A stretch of DNA of 13,285 nucleotides, taken from positions 10,288 through 23,572 of the forward strand of contig JALUTE010000371.1 of the NCBI GenBank assembly GCA_027058255.1. Direction: 5' to 3'. The first letter of the stretch is position 1; each line of letters opens with the position of its first letter. This document shows, piece after piece, positions 1-7,403 of the stretch. A program made the translations under genes and the position numbers. Source of the DNA: Methyloligella sp. GTDB taxonomy: Bacteria; Pseudomonadota; Alphaproteobacteria; Rhizobiales; JALUTE01. The notes below the pieces were generated by a model. The model ran no database searches. It was not told the origin of the DNA and saw only the letters and a program-made list of their open reading frames with translations.

Positions 1-59
1 CCCGCTATGCGGGGCGCGCGGCGCTTGCGGGGGCCAAGCCGGCCTCGGTGTGACCCGGA

Positions 60-1037
60 TCAGCCGCCCGCGCCTTCTTGGCGAGCGCGCGTGCCGGCAA
101 GGCGCCATATGCGCGCGGCGAGAAGGGCGCCGGCGATGATGAGGCCGCAGGCGAGCCAGAGCCGCCCGCTTGCCTCGCCGAGGCCCGTGGCCACCAGGGC
201 AAGCGTCGAGAGCAGGGGCGTCAGATAGGACGCCGCGCCGAGCAGGCGGATGTCGCCATGCTTCATGCCGTGATCCCAGACATAGAATGCGCCGCCCACG
301 GGGCCGAGGCCGATGAGCAGGACCGCGAGCCAGCCCGAGAGGCTTGACGGCCAGACGGTGGTCTCGAGGGCGAGGTGGGCGCCCGCGGCCAGCAAGGCGG
401 TGAGGAGGCAGAAGCCGGTCACCGCCTCCGAGGGCACCTGTCCGAACAGGCGCGAGAGCACCGAATAGGCCGACCAGACGAAAGCCGCGGCGAGAGCGGC
501 GCCGAGGCCGAGCCAGCGCTCCGCGCTCGCGCCGGTGCCGTTCGGGCCGCCGGTCGGGGCGCCGGAGAGAATGAGCGCGACGCCCGCAAAGCCCAGCAGC
601 GCACCTGCCAGATGCCACCAGCCGAAGGGGCCGGGTTGCAGGCGCGCCGGCAGGAGGGCGGAGAAGACGACGATCAGCAGCGGCCAGAGATAGTTGACGA
701 GATTGGCCTCCAGCGGCGGGGCATGGGCGAGGGCGAGGAAATAGAGCGCATGGTAGCCGAACAGGCCAGCGATGCCGATCGGCCAGAGGAGGGGCGGAAG
801 GCGCAGCCAGGCAGACAGGGGCGTGCCGCGCCGTGCAATGAAGGCCACGCCGAGGAGCGTTGCAATGGTGAAGGCCATGGCGGTGAGCTGGAAGGGCGGG
901 ATGCCCGCGGCGAGCACGGTGAGTGCGGCGAGGCTGGACCAGACCAGGATGGCCGCAAAGCCGATGAGGGTGGCGCGCGCCCGGAGCTCTTTTTGGAGGG
1001 CATGGGTGGGCCGAGGGCGGCCGCGGGCCGTCACCAT
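60..1037 (-). CDS. EamA/DMT-superfamily exporter, YddG-like
   Basis: A 325-residue integral membrane protein of the drug/metabolite transporter superfamily, built of two EamA repeats with about ten hydrophobic helices. The segment ANLVNYLWPLLIVVFSALLP in the first half resembles the YddG branch (aromatic amino acid exporters). That family relation is recognised from memory; the substrate here is inference. The start ATG (1035-1037) gives an N-terminus MVTARGRP followed by a basic stretch and the first helix near LIGFAAILVWSSLAAL. The open frame extends further upstream, but that part would lie inside vapC. The start overlaps the vapC stop codon by 7 bp and has no clear ribosome binding site of its own, so translational coupling to the toxin-antitoxin genes is likely. 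Length is slightly above the family's usual roughly 300 residues. Family assignment is firm; YddG-like is moderate. Confidence 0.85.
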   Translation of the reverse strand: MVTARGRPRPTHALQKELRARATLIGFAAILVWSSLAALTVLAAGIPPFQLTAMAFTIATLLGVAFIARRGTPLSAWLRLPPLLWPIGIAGLFGYHALYFLALAHAPPLEANLVNYLWPLLIVVFSALLPARLQPGPFGWWHLAGALLGFAGVALILSGAPTGGPNGTGASAERWLGLGAALAAAFVWSAYSVLSRLFGQVPSEAVTGFCLLTALLAAGAHLALETTVWPSSLSGWLAVLLIGLGPVGGAFYVWDHGMKHGDIRLLGAASYLTPLLSTLALVATGLGEASGRLWLACGLIIAGALLAARIWRLAGTRARQEGAGG

Positions 1038-1423
1038 GGCGCCGCCGCGATGTCGGTCTTGGAGAAATCGCCGCCCTTGAAGAGCAGGGGCTCGCCCAGC
1101 GCCTTGGCCAGCGCATAGGCAAAGCAATCACCGAAATTGAGCCCCGCCGGATGCCGCCCCTTGCCGAACCGGTCGAAGGCGCCAAGGGCGATATCCACAT
1201 GCTCCTGCGTGACGGGCATGGGCTCCACTCGGGCCGCGTCGAGCAGCGCCGAGAGCTTTGTCAGGCCCCGCCCGCCCTTGCGCGCGAGAACAACGATCCG
1301 CGTCTCGAGAAGATTGCCGGTCGACATGCGAACGGTGTTGCTCTGCGCGATGGCGGAGGCCAATGCCTCGGCCTCCGGCTCCTGAAAGGCAATGGCGATG
1401 AGCGCGGATGTGTCGAGGATCAT
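1031..1423 (-). CDS. vapC: VapC-type PIN-domain toxin ribonuclease
   Basis: A 130-residue PIN-domain protein, the usual VapC length. PIN toxins are Mg2+-dependent RNases that cut tRNA, rRNA or mRNA and are blocked by their VapB partner. The expected acidic residues are visible: D4 in MILDTSAL, E40 in NLLETRIV, D99 in LNFGDCFAYALA and D119 in FKGGDFSKTDI. The ending GEPLLFKGGDFSKTDI is typical of the subgroup whose antitoxin is of the Rv0623/PSK type, which is exactly what precedes it. The start ATG overlaps the vapB stop by 4 bp (ATGA), the normal arrangement for coupled antitoxin-toxin translation. All catalytic positions are present, so this copy should be active, unlike the PIN gene at 3748-4234. 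The RNA target cannot be deduced. Confidence 0.93.
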   Translation of the reverse strand: MILDTSALIAIAFQEPEAEALASAIAQSNTVRMSTGNLLETRIVVLARKGGRGLTKLSALLDAARVEPMPVTQEHVDIALGAFDRFGKGRHPAGLNFGDCFAYALAKALGEPLLFKGGDFSKTDIAAAPW

Positions 1424-1698
1424 GATCGCGGAACGCCGTGCTCGTCATAGCCGAGGATGTCGTCGGCCTCGCGGGTATCGAGATCGGGCAGGGCCGCGCA
1501 TTCGCGTCCGATCTGCATGAGGCGGGCCGCCAAGGCTCCCGCTTCGCCCGTGGCTGAGGGTTCTTGCCCGATCGTCCTCAGGCGCGCGAGCTTTTCCTCC
1601 AGCGCCTCGCGGATGACGGCCTCGAGGCTCTTTCCCGTGCGCGCGGCGAGCTGGCGGGCGAGGGTCTCGGTCTCGGAATCCTTGATGGCGAGCGCCAT
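1420..1698 (-). CDS. vapB: VapB-type antitoxin (Rv0623/PSK family)
   Basis: A 92-residue antitoxin. The N-terminal part (MALAIKDSETETLARQLAAR, then TGKSLEAVIREALEEKL) resembles the short ribbon-helix-helix-like DNA-binding region of PSK/Rv0623-type VapB proteins. The C-terminal part, with DTREADDILGYDEHGVP near residues 74-90, is the acidic tail that typically contacts VapC in this family. It binds and neutralises VapC and, in the family, represses its own promoter together with the toxin. The start at 1696-1698 is supported by GGAGA seven bases upstream (1706-1710). It precedes vapC with a 4-bp overlap. A promoter-like element with a palindrome lies immediately upstream (1732-1760). Confidence 0.92.
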   Translation of the reverse strand: MALAIKDSETETLARQLAARTGKSLEAVIREALEEKLARLRTIGQEPSATGEAGALAARLMQIGRECAALPDLDTREADDILGYDEHGVPRS

Positions 1699-1731
1699 GG
1701 GCTGGTCTCCAAGGGGCGGCTTTGCGGTATC

Positions 1732-1760
1732 AGGATGTGAGGCCGGCCCGGCCCTGTCAA
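1732..1760 (-). promoter_or_regulatory. Candidate vapB promoter with palindromic operator
   Basis: On the minus strand TTGACA (1755-1760) is a perfect -35 hexamer. It is followed by a 17-base spacer and CATCCT (1732-1737), a 3/6 match to the -10 consensus. Transcription would start near 1725, leaving a leader of about 27 bases before vapB. The spacer contains a perfect inverted repeat GGCCGG-C-CCGGCC (1741-1753), a plausible site for VapBC autorepression. The hexamers and palindrome are seen in the sequence; the regulatory role is inferred from how vapBC loci normally behave. Confidence 0.5.
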
Positions 1761-1802
1761 TGGCCGGGCGCGGGCGCGATCGGGCCCCACCTCGCGCGCC
1801 CG

Positions 1803-3263
1803 TCAGAATCCGTCGCCCGACAGCTCGCTCTTGAGGCGCCCGCGCAGCTCCTCGATGGCCTTGAAGCAGGCGACGAGATAGTCCTTCTCGCGGCTCGAGA
1901 GGGCACTTTCGGGAACGAAATTGCTCACCGTGCGGCCGGCATTGAAATCGGCGATCTGCTGGCGCAGGAGCAGATTGGTGATGTGCTCGAAGGCGCCGAC
2001 CAGATAGTCGTGCCGATCCTCGTCCATGACGCCCCGGTCGCGCAGCGCATCGAGCCGGGCGACCGTGGCGGTCTCGGCCACCCCATGGCGCAGCGCCAGG
2101 AGCCGCACCGCCTCCACGAGCGGCAGGGTGCCGCGATATTTGAGATTGATCATGCCCGGCCGGTTCTCCGCATCACGCTCGCGGATGAGGCGGCCGAACC
2201 AGCCCAAGGCCACGGTGTGATCCGCCTCGATGGCGAACATATCCTTGATATAGCCGGGGTTCTTCTGGACGATGGTGGTCACGAACCCTCTCAGCTCCAC
2301 GGCGAGATCGCGGGCGCCGAAGACGTGGGCGAAGTCGAAGAAGATGTCCGAGTAGCGCAGCACCGCCTCCGAGCGCCGGCCGAGCCAGTAGCGGATTTGC
2401 TCGCGCCATTGGCGCGCCGTCTTGCGCCAGACGGGGTTGGTGGCCATGACATTGCCGCGGCAGAGCGGAAAGCCCACCGCGTCGAGCTCGCGTGTGACGC
2501 GGGCCGCCAGCTCCAGGAAGAAGGCATCGATGGTGGCATGCTCGCGGTCCTCGTAGTCGGCGAGGATGAGGCCGTTGTCCTGATCGGGAAAGAGGAAGTT
2601 CTCGCCGCGCCCGCCCGAGCCCATGACGATGAGGGAGAAGGCGACGGGCGGAGCGCCCCAGCCATCCTCGGCCATGTCGGCGAGCGCTCGGCGCGTGATG
2701 CGCCGGTGGATGTCGCTGTTGATCTCGGTGATCAGGGCCTGGACCTCCGGCACCGGCACATCGTCCTGGAGAAGGGCGTCGGCGAGTTCCACCTGTGCCG
2801 TCTTAACGGCCTTGAGCCCCTCCAGGCTCTCCTCATGGGTCAGGCGCTCGATCAGCGCCATGGTCTGTCCGGCGAGATAGGCGATGGCGTCGTGCTGGGC
2901 GAGCATGCCGGTGACGGCGCCGCTTGCGTCCAGCACCGGAATGTGGCGCAGGCCCCGCCGGCGCATGAAGGCGACCGCATGGAAGAGGTAGTCGCATTCA
3001 TCGATGCTCACCACCGGCGTGCTCATCACCGCCTCGACGGGCGTCTCCGGCGCCAGGCGGAAGGCGATGCGCCGAGCCACGTCCTGCTCGGTGAGAATGC
3101 CGAGGGGGCGGCCGGCCTCATCCACGACCACGGCCGAAGAGGCCCGCTCGCGCGCCAGCGCCTCGACGAGCTCGCGCACGCTCGCACCGGGCGAGAGGCG
3201 CAGCGGCGCGCGGCTCATATGCTCGTGCACGAGCCGGCGGAAAACCTGGGTCTGGCTGTGCAT
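1803..3263 (-). CDS. CBS-domain / DUF294 nucleotidyltransferase-like protein
   Basis: A 486-residue cytoplasmic protein. Two CBS motifs occupy about residues 10-130 (SAVVVDEAGRPLGILTEQDV and LRHIPVLDASGAVTGMLAQHD); tandem CBS pairs usually bind adenine nucleotides. A DUF294 putative nucleotidyltransferase domain follows, with GSGGRGE at 215-221 and D227/D229 in PDQDNGLI matching the GS-x-GR...DxD active-site pattern. The C-terminal part (about 350-480) fits the DUF294 C-terminal helical domain. Known relatives are called signal-transduction proteins with CBS domains and often sit beside acetate/solute symporter or DnaQ-like exonuclease genes. Neither is adjacent here; instead toxin-antitoxin genes lie on both sides. 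The start at 3261-3263 was chosen because GGGAGGGGA lies just upstream; the open frame continues to 3626 without family similarity. The substrate is unknown. Confidence 0.88.
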   Translation of the reverse strand: MHSQTQVFRRLVHEHMSRAPLRLSPGASVRELVEALARERASSAVVVDEAGRPLGILTEQDVARRIAFRLAPETPVEAVMSTPVVSIDECDYLFHAVAFMRRRGLRHIPVLDASGAVTGMLAQHDAIAYLAGQTMALIERLTHEESLEGLKAVKTAQVELADALLQDDVPVPEVQALITEINSDIHRRITRRALADMAEDGWGAPPVAFSLIVMGSGGRGENFLFPDQDNGLILADYEDREHATIDAFFLELAARVTRELDAVGFPLCRGNVMATNPVWRKTARQWREQIRYWLGRRSEAVLRYSDIFFDFAHVFGARDLAVELRGFVTTIVQKNPGYIKDMFAIEADHTVALGWFGRLIRERDAENRPGMINLKYRGTLPLVEAVRLLALRHGVAETATVARLDALRDRGVMDEDRHDYLVGAFEHITNLLLRQQIADFNAGRTVSNFVPESALSSREKDYLVACFKAIEELRGRLKSELSGDGF

Positions 3264-3323
3264 GGGGTCCCCTCCCGCTGCTCGCCCGCATCGCCGGATA
3301 TTCCCAACCCTTCGTAACACGGC

Positions 3324-3352
3324 TTTATCGCGCCATGCTTGACGGTGGTCAA
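3324..3352 (-). promoter_or_regulatory. Candidate sigma70-type promoter for the CBS/DUF294 gene
   Basis: On the minus strand TTGACC (3347-3352) and GATAAA (3324-3329) are separated by 17 bases. They match the -35 consensus at 5/6 and the -10 consensus at 4/6. The start of transcription would fall near 3317, about 54 bases before the ATG at 3263. The -35 lies within a perfect inverted repeat TTGAC-GGTG-GTCAA (3339-3352), which could be an operator. Hexamers and palindrome are observed; activity is inferred. Confidence 0.5.
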
Positions 3353-3471
3353 CGCGCGTCCGGGGCGTGTGCGATGGCGGGGCGACGGCATGCGCTCGCG
3401 CCTGTGTGGGAACCTGTGATAGGGTGGGGTAAGGATGATGGACCTTGAGAACGGCATGAGGAGTCCAGGCC

Positions 3472-3747
3472 ATGGCAGGCACCGTGATCGTGCGGGTCGG
3501 CGAGGTTCCCCGGGCGTGGCTGGAGCAACTCGGCCTCCATGACGCGCAAGAGGAACTGTCGGTCGAGTTGAGCGTGCGGGCCATTGGCGAGCGATCGACC
3601 GAGCCTTCGGTGGCGCCCGAACGCATCGCAGACCGTGTGGCTCTGGTCGAGCGGATCGAGCCGATGCGAGCGCCCGGCGGACCGCTGGCCGAGGCGGTGA
3701 TGCGCGCGGTTCGCGATGAGGATTTCGGCGATCGCGACGGCGACTAG
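3472..3747 (+). CDS. Putative antitoxin of the second PIN module
   Basis: A 91-residue, acidic small protein (MAGTVIVRVGEVPRAWLEQLGL at the start, a charged tail ending DEDFGDRDGD). I do not recognise its family from the sequence. The functional guess rests on position: its stop codon TAG is directly abutted by the ATG of a PIN-domain toxin gene (TAGATG, zero spacing), the arrangement expected for an antitoxin-toxin pair. A good ribosome binding site, GAGGAG at 3458-3463, lies eight bases before the start. The VIVRVGEVP segment could be a beta strand of an AbrB- or RHH-like DNA-binding fold, but that is speculation. With its toxin broken, it may now be free of selection as an antitoxin or act on another toxin. 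Confidence 0.6.
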   Translation: MAGTVIVRVGEVPRAWLEQLGLHDAQEELSVELSVRAIGERSTEPSVAPERIADRVALVERIEPMRAPGGPLAEAVMRAVRDEDFGDRDGD

Positions 3748-4234
3748 ATGCGTTATGTGGTCGATTCCTCGGTCGTCACGAAACTGTTCGCCCGTGAACG
3801 GGGGAGCAAGCGTGCAAAGGCGCTCGCGGTTTCCGCCGCCCGAGCCGTTAACCATCTCTTCCGCCGCCCGAGCCGTTAACCATCTCATGGCTCCGTCGGT
3901 CATGCTCTACGAAGTGACTCTCGCACTCACGCGAAAGGGTTTTTCCCGGTCCATCATCGAGCGCAGGATCGACGAGGTGATGGCTCTTTTCCGGGCCGGG
4001 GTGATCACATTGGTCGAGCCGGATGCCGAGCTCATGAAGGATGCGGTGCAAATCGCATGGCAGGTGTCCCCCGATCCGCGGATCAAGCCCTGGTTGAATG
4101 ACGCGGTCTTTCACGCCCTCGCGCGGCGGGAACACGCGATGCTTGTCACCGCCGACGAGCGATATGTTGCGCGCCTCGAGGCGTTTCCAACCCTGCGTGA
4201 TGGAGTCGTCCTCCTGGAGCGCGCGCGGGTGTGA
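3748..4234 (+). pseudogene. PIN-domain (VapC-like) toxin frameshifted by a 28-bp tandem duplication
   Basis: From the ATG at 3748 the frame reads MRYVVDSSVVTKLFARERGS and stops at TAA 3877-3879 after 43 residues. The rest of a PIN domain (VMLYEVTLALTRKGF ... WLNDAVFHALARREH ... LVTADERYVARLEAF) continues to 4234 in another frame. The break coincides with an exact 28-bp tandem duplication (3831-3858 and 3859-3886). Because 28 is not a multiple of three, it shifts the frame. Removing one copy gives one uninterrupted 152-residue protein with D6, E46, D109 and D127, the four acidic PIN positions. So this was a VapC-like ribonuclease and is now inactive, since D6 is separated from the others. An ATG at 3887 could in principle restart translation of the C-terminal part, but without D6. 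Sequencing or assembly error is the main alternative. Confidence 0.88.
3831..3886. repeat. Exact 28-bp tandem duplication (two copies)
   Basis: Positions 3831-3858 and 3859-3886 are identical over all 28 bases and directly adjacent. The flanking bases differ, so the repeat is exactly two copies. The unit begins TTCCGCCGCCCGAG and ends with GTTAACCATCTC. It lies inside the PIN gene between the region for residues 28-37 and the conserved MAPSVMLYEV segment. The second copy supplies an in-frame TAA stop for the upstream part. Confidence 0.97.
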
Positions 4235-4354
4235 ACGGCCTCGCAGCCCTCGCGCGCCCCCGAAGGGCGGATTTGCCCGCCGCCGGTGCCATGCTATGGA
4301 CCGGCGAGGCCCGCGGGCCGCCCCATGGCGCGCGGACACAGGCGGAGGGTTCGC
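4235..4354 (+). promoter_or_regulatory. Leader region of the carboxyltransferase gene, weak promoter candidate
   Basis: This 120-base gap holds a weak promoter-like pair, TTGCCC (4273-4278) and TATGGA (4295-4300), separated by 16 bases. It also holds a small hairpin, GGCGG-ATTTGC-CCGCC (4266-4281), that overlaps the first hexamer. A strong ribosome binding site GGAGGG (4343-4348) precedes the ATG at 4355 by six bases. The binding site is convincing; the promoter assignment is tentative. Confidence 0.3.
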
Positions 4355-5887
<1,533 letters not shown>

Positions 5888-5933
5888 CGCGTGCTGCCTC
5901 TCCCGTGTGATGCCGCCGCCCCACTGCGCCCGC

Positions 5934-5957
5934 GCCGGGGGCTGTGGCCCTGCCGGC
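5934..5957 (+). terminator. Possible stem-loop after pccB
   Basis: GCCGG-GGGC (5934-5942) can pair with GCCC-(TG)-CCGGC (5947-5957) around a TGTG loop, with a two-base bulge. It lies 47 bases after the pccB stop codon. There is no T-run behind it, so it would be at best a weak or factor-assisted terminator. The rest of 5888-6145 shows no gene and no convincing promoter. Confidence 0.3.
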
Positions 5958-6145
5958 CGCTCCTATTCCCGTCGCGCCCGTGGCGGGCGTCCCGCGCCGG
6001 CTTCCGGTGGCCTGGCCCGGCCGAAGGCATCGCGTATCGGCGCCGGTTTGGGCTTGTGTTGCCTTGGCGCCCCATGCAGGATTGCGCGTAGTCCTGTCGG
6101 GCCGGCGCGCCCGGCACATGCATGGGTCGATGGAGAGGGCGAGCG

Positions 6146-7129
6146 ATGGTTCGGTGGCGCGGGCGCAGGGAAAGCGAGAATGTCGAGGATCGGCGCGGGC
6201 AGAGCGGTGGTTTTCCCTTCCCCTTTCCGCTCCCGCGCCGCCGCTCGGGCGGGCGGCGCATGCGCTTGCCCCTGCCGCGCAGCCGGGCCGGGCGGCGCGG
6301 CGGCATGGGTGTCATGGGTCTCCTCGTGGTGCTGGGCCTGATGCTGTTCTTCGGCGTCGATCCCCGCCTCATCCTGGGCGGGGGCGGGATGCCCTTTCCC
6401 GGTGCCGGACGGCCCGGCGCGGGGCCCGGTCCCGCCTTGCCCGGGGGCTCTCCCGGGCCCGGGCGGGCGGTGAACCCGCGCGAGGAGGCGCTTGCGAAAT
6501 ATGTGAAGGTCATCCTCGCCGACACGGAGGACGTCTGGAACGCCGTCCTGCCGGAGCAGGGCGGCCGCTCCTATCGCGAGCCCAAGCTCGTGCTCTTCAC
6601 CGGCGCCGTGCCGACGGCCTGCGGCTACGGGCAGGCCGCCATGGGGCCCTTCTACTGCCCCCTGGATCAGAAGATCTATATCGACCTCGGCTTTTATGAC
6701 GATCTCAAGACCCGCTTCGGGGCGAGGGGTGATTTTGCCCAGGCCTATGTGGTGGCCCATGAGGTGGGTCACCATGTGCAGAAGCTGCTCGGCATCGCCG
6801 ACAAGGTGGCGCAGGCCAAGCGGCGCCTGGGGCCGCGCGAGGCCAACCGGGTGCAGGTGCGCATGGAGCTGCAGGCCGACTGCCTCGCCGGCGTGTGGGC
6901 GAACCGGGCGGACCGCATGAAGGGCATTCTCGAGAAGGGCGACATCGAGGAGGGGTTGGGCGCGGCCGCGGCCATCGGCGACGATCGCATTCAGCGGCGC
7001 ACCCAGGGGCGCGTGGTGCGCGATGCCTTCACCCATGGCTCCTCGGCGCAACGCGTGCGCTGGTTCCGCCGCGGCCTGGAAGAGGGGCGCATGGCGGCCT
7101 GCAACACATTTTCCGCTGCACGCCTGTGA
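6146..7129 (+). CDS. YpfJ-family membrane-anchored zinc metallopeptidase
   Basis: A 327-residue protein of the neutral zinc metallopeptidase family (YpfJ type, PF04228). The start MVRWRGRRESENVEDRRG is the family's characteristic N-terminus and is preceded by GGAGAGG (6132-6138), so the ATG at 6146 was preferred over 6122. A basic, Pro/Arg-rich stretch (22-52) leads into one membrane helix (about 54-71, MGVMGLLVVLGLMLFFGV). A Gly/Pro-rich linker (78-108) and the peptidase domain follow. The zinc motif HEVGHH occupies 205-210, and MELQADCLAGVWA downstream should provide the third ligand. Two cysteines in ACGYGQ and FYCPLD and one near the C-terminus (AACNTF) are also visible. The N-terminus is probably cytoplasmic with the catalytic domain in the periplasm. 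Physiological substrates of this family are poorly known. It appears to be a single-gene unit. Confidence 0.9.
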   Translation: MVRWRGRRESENVEDRRGQSGGFPFPFPLPRRRSGGRRMRLPLPRSRAGRRGGMGVMGLLVVLGLMLFFGVDPRLILGGGGMPFPGAGRPGAGPGPALPGGSPGPGRAVNPREEALAKYVKVILADTEDVWNAVLPEQGGRSYREPKLVLFTGAVPTACGYGQAAMGPFYCPLDQKIYIDLGFYDDLKTRFGARGDFAQAYVVAHEVGHHVQKLLGIADKVAQAKRRLGPREANRVQVRMELQADCLAGVWANRADRMKGILEKGDIEEGLGAAAAIGDDRIQRRTQGRVVRDAFTHGSSAQRVRWFRRGLEEGRMAACNTFSAARL

Positions 7130-7202
7130 CGACCGCCACACGCCTGTGACCTGTGACGCGCCCGTGACGCGCCGCGAGGGTCGGCCGAACCGCCCCGCGC
7201 CA

Positions 7203-7219
7203 GCCTCCCATGGGGAGGC
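7203..7219 (+). terminator. Stem-loop between metallopeptidase and Liv operon
   Basis: A perfect 7-bp inverted repeat GCCTCCC-ATG-GGGAGGC lies 73 bases after the metallopeptidase stop codon and 70 bases before the next candidate promoter. It is placed where a transcription terminator is expected but has no T-run, so factor-independent termination is uncertain. Confidence 0.35.
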
Positions 7220-7272
7220 CAAGCCCCTGTGCCAATAGGTAGAAAGTAGCCCCCTCTCGCCTGCGACGGCTG

Positions 7273-7302
7273 TTGTCTCGGGCGCCCGATTGTTGCTATC
7301 CT
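7273..7302 (+). promoter_or_regulatory. Candidate promoter of the Liv-type operon with palindrome
   Basis: TTGTCT (7273-7278) and TATCCT (7297-7302), 18 bases apart, each match the sigma70 consensus at four of six positions. Between them lies a perfect 12-bp palindrome TCGGGCGCCCGA (7278-7289), a likely place for a regulator to bind. Transcription would begin near 7309, giving a leader of about 95 bases before the binding-protein ATG at 7404. Promoter activity and regulator identity are inferred. Confidence 0.45.
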
Positions 7303-7403
7303 CTCACGCGCGACAATGGGAGGAAGGCTGCGCGCGATCCCGTGCTCGAACGTTGGGACCCGGATCCTGGCGTGCGGCCCAACATCTAGGGAGAGAAACA
7401 ACC

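Noticed and set aside
1..13. Hairpin CCCGC-TAT-GCGGG at the left edge
   Set aside because: A short stem cut by the window edge with no visible T-run; it could be part of a terminator for the exporter gene but cannot be judged here. Positions 14-59 show nothing.
1765..1800. GGGCGCG...CGCGCCC inverted repeat after the CBS/DUF294 stop codon as a terminator
   Set aside because: The loop is long, the repeats are simple GC runs expected by chance at this composition, and there is no T-run on the minus strand.
1722..3317. A 531-codon plus-strand open frame opposite the CBS/DUF294 gene
   Set aside because: It is a low-complexity Ala/Glu/His-rich translation with no motif; the minus strand carries CBS and nucleotidyltransferase motifs, a ribosome binding site and a promoter.
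3716..3886. Reading the C-terminal PIN fragment as a gene starting at the ATG at 3716
   Set aside because: That start lies inside the antitoxin gene, and the first 50 or so residues are an out-of-frame translation of the antitoxin end and of the PIN N-terminus.
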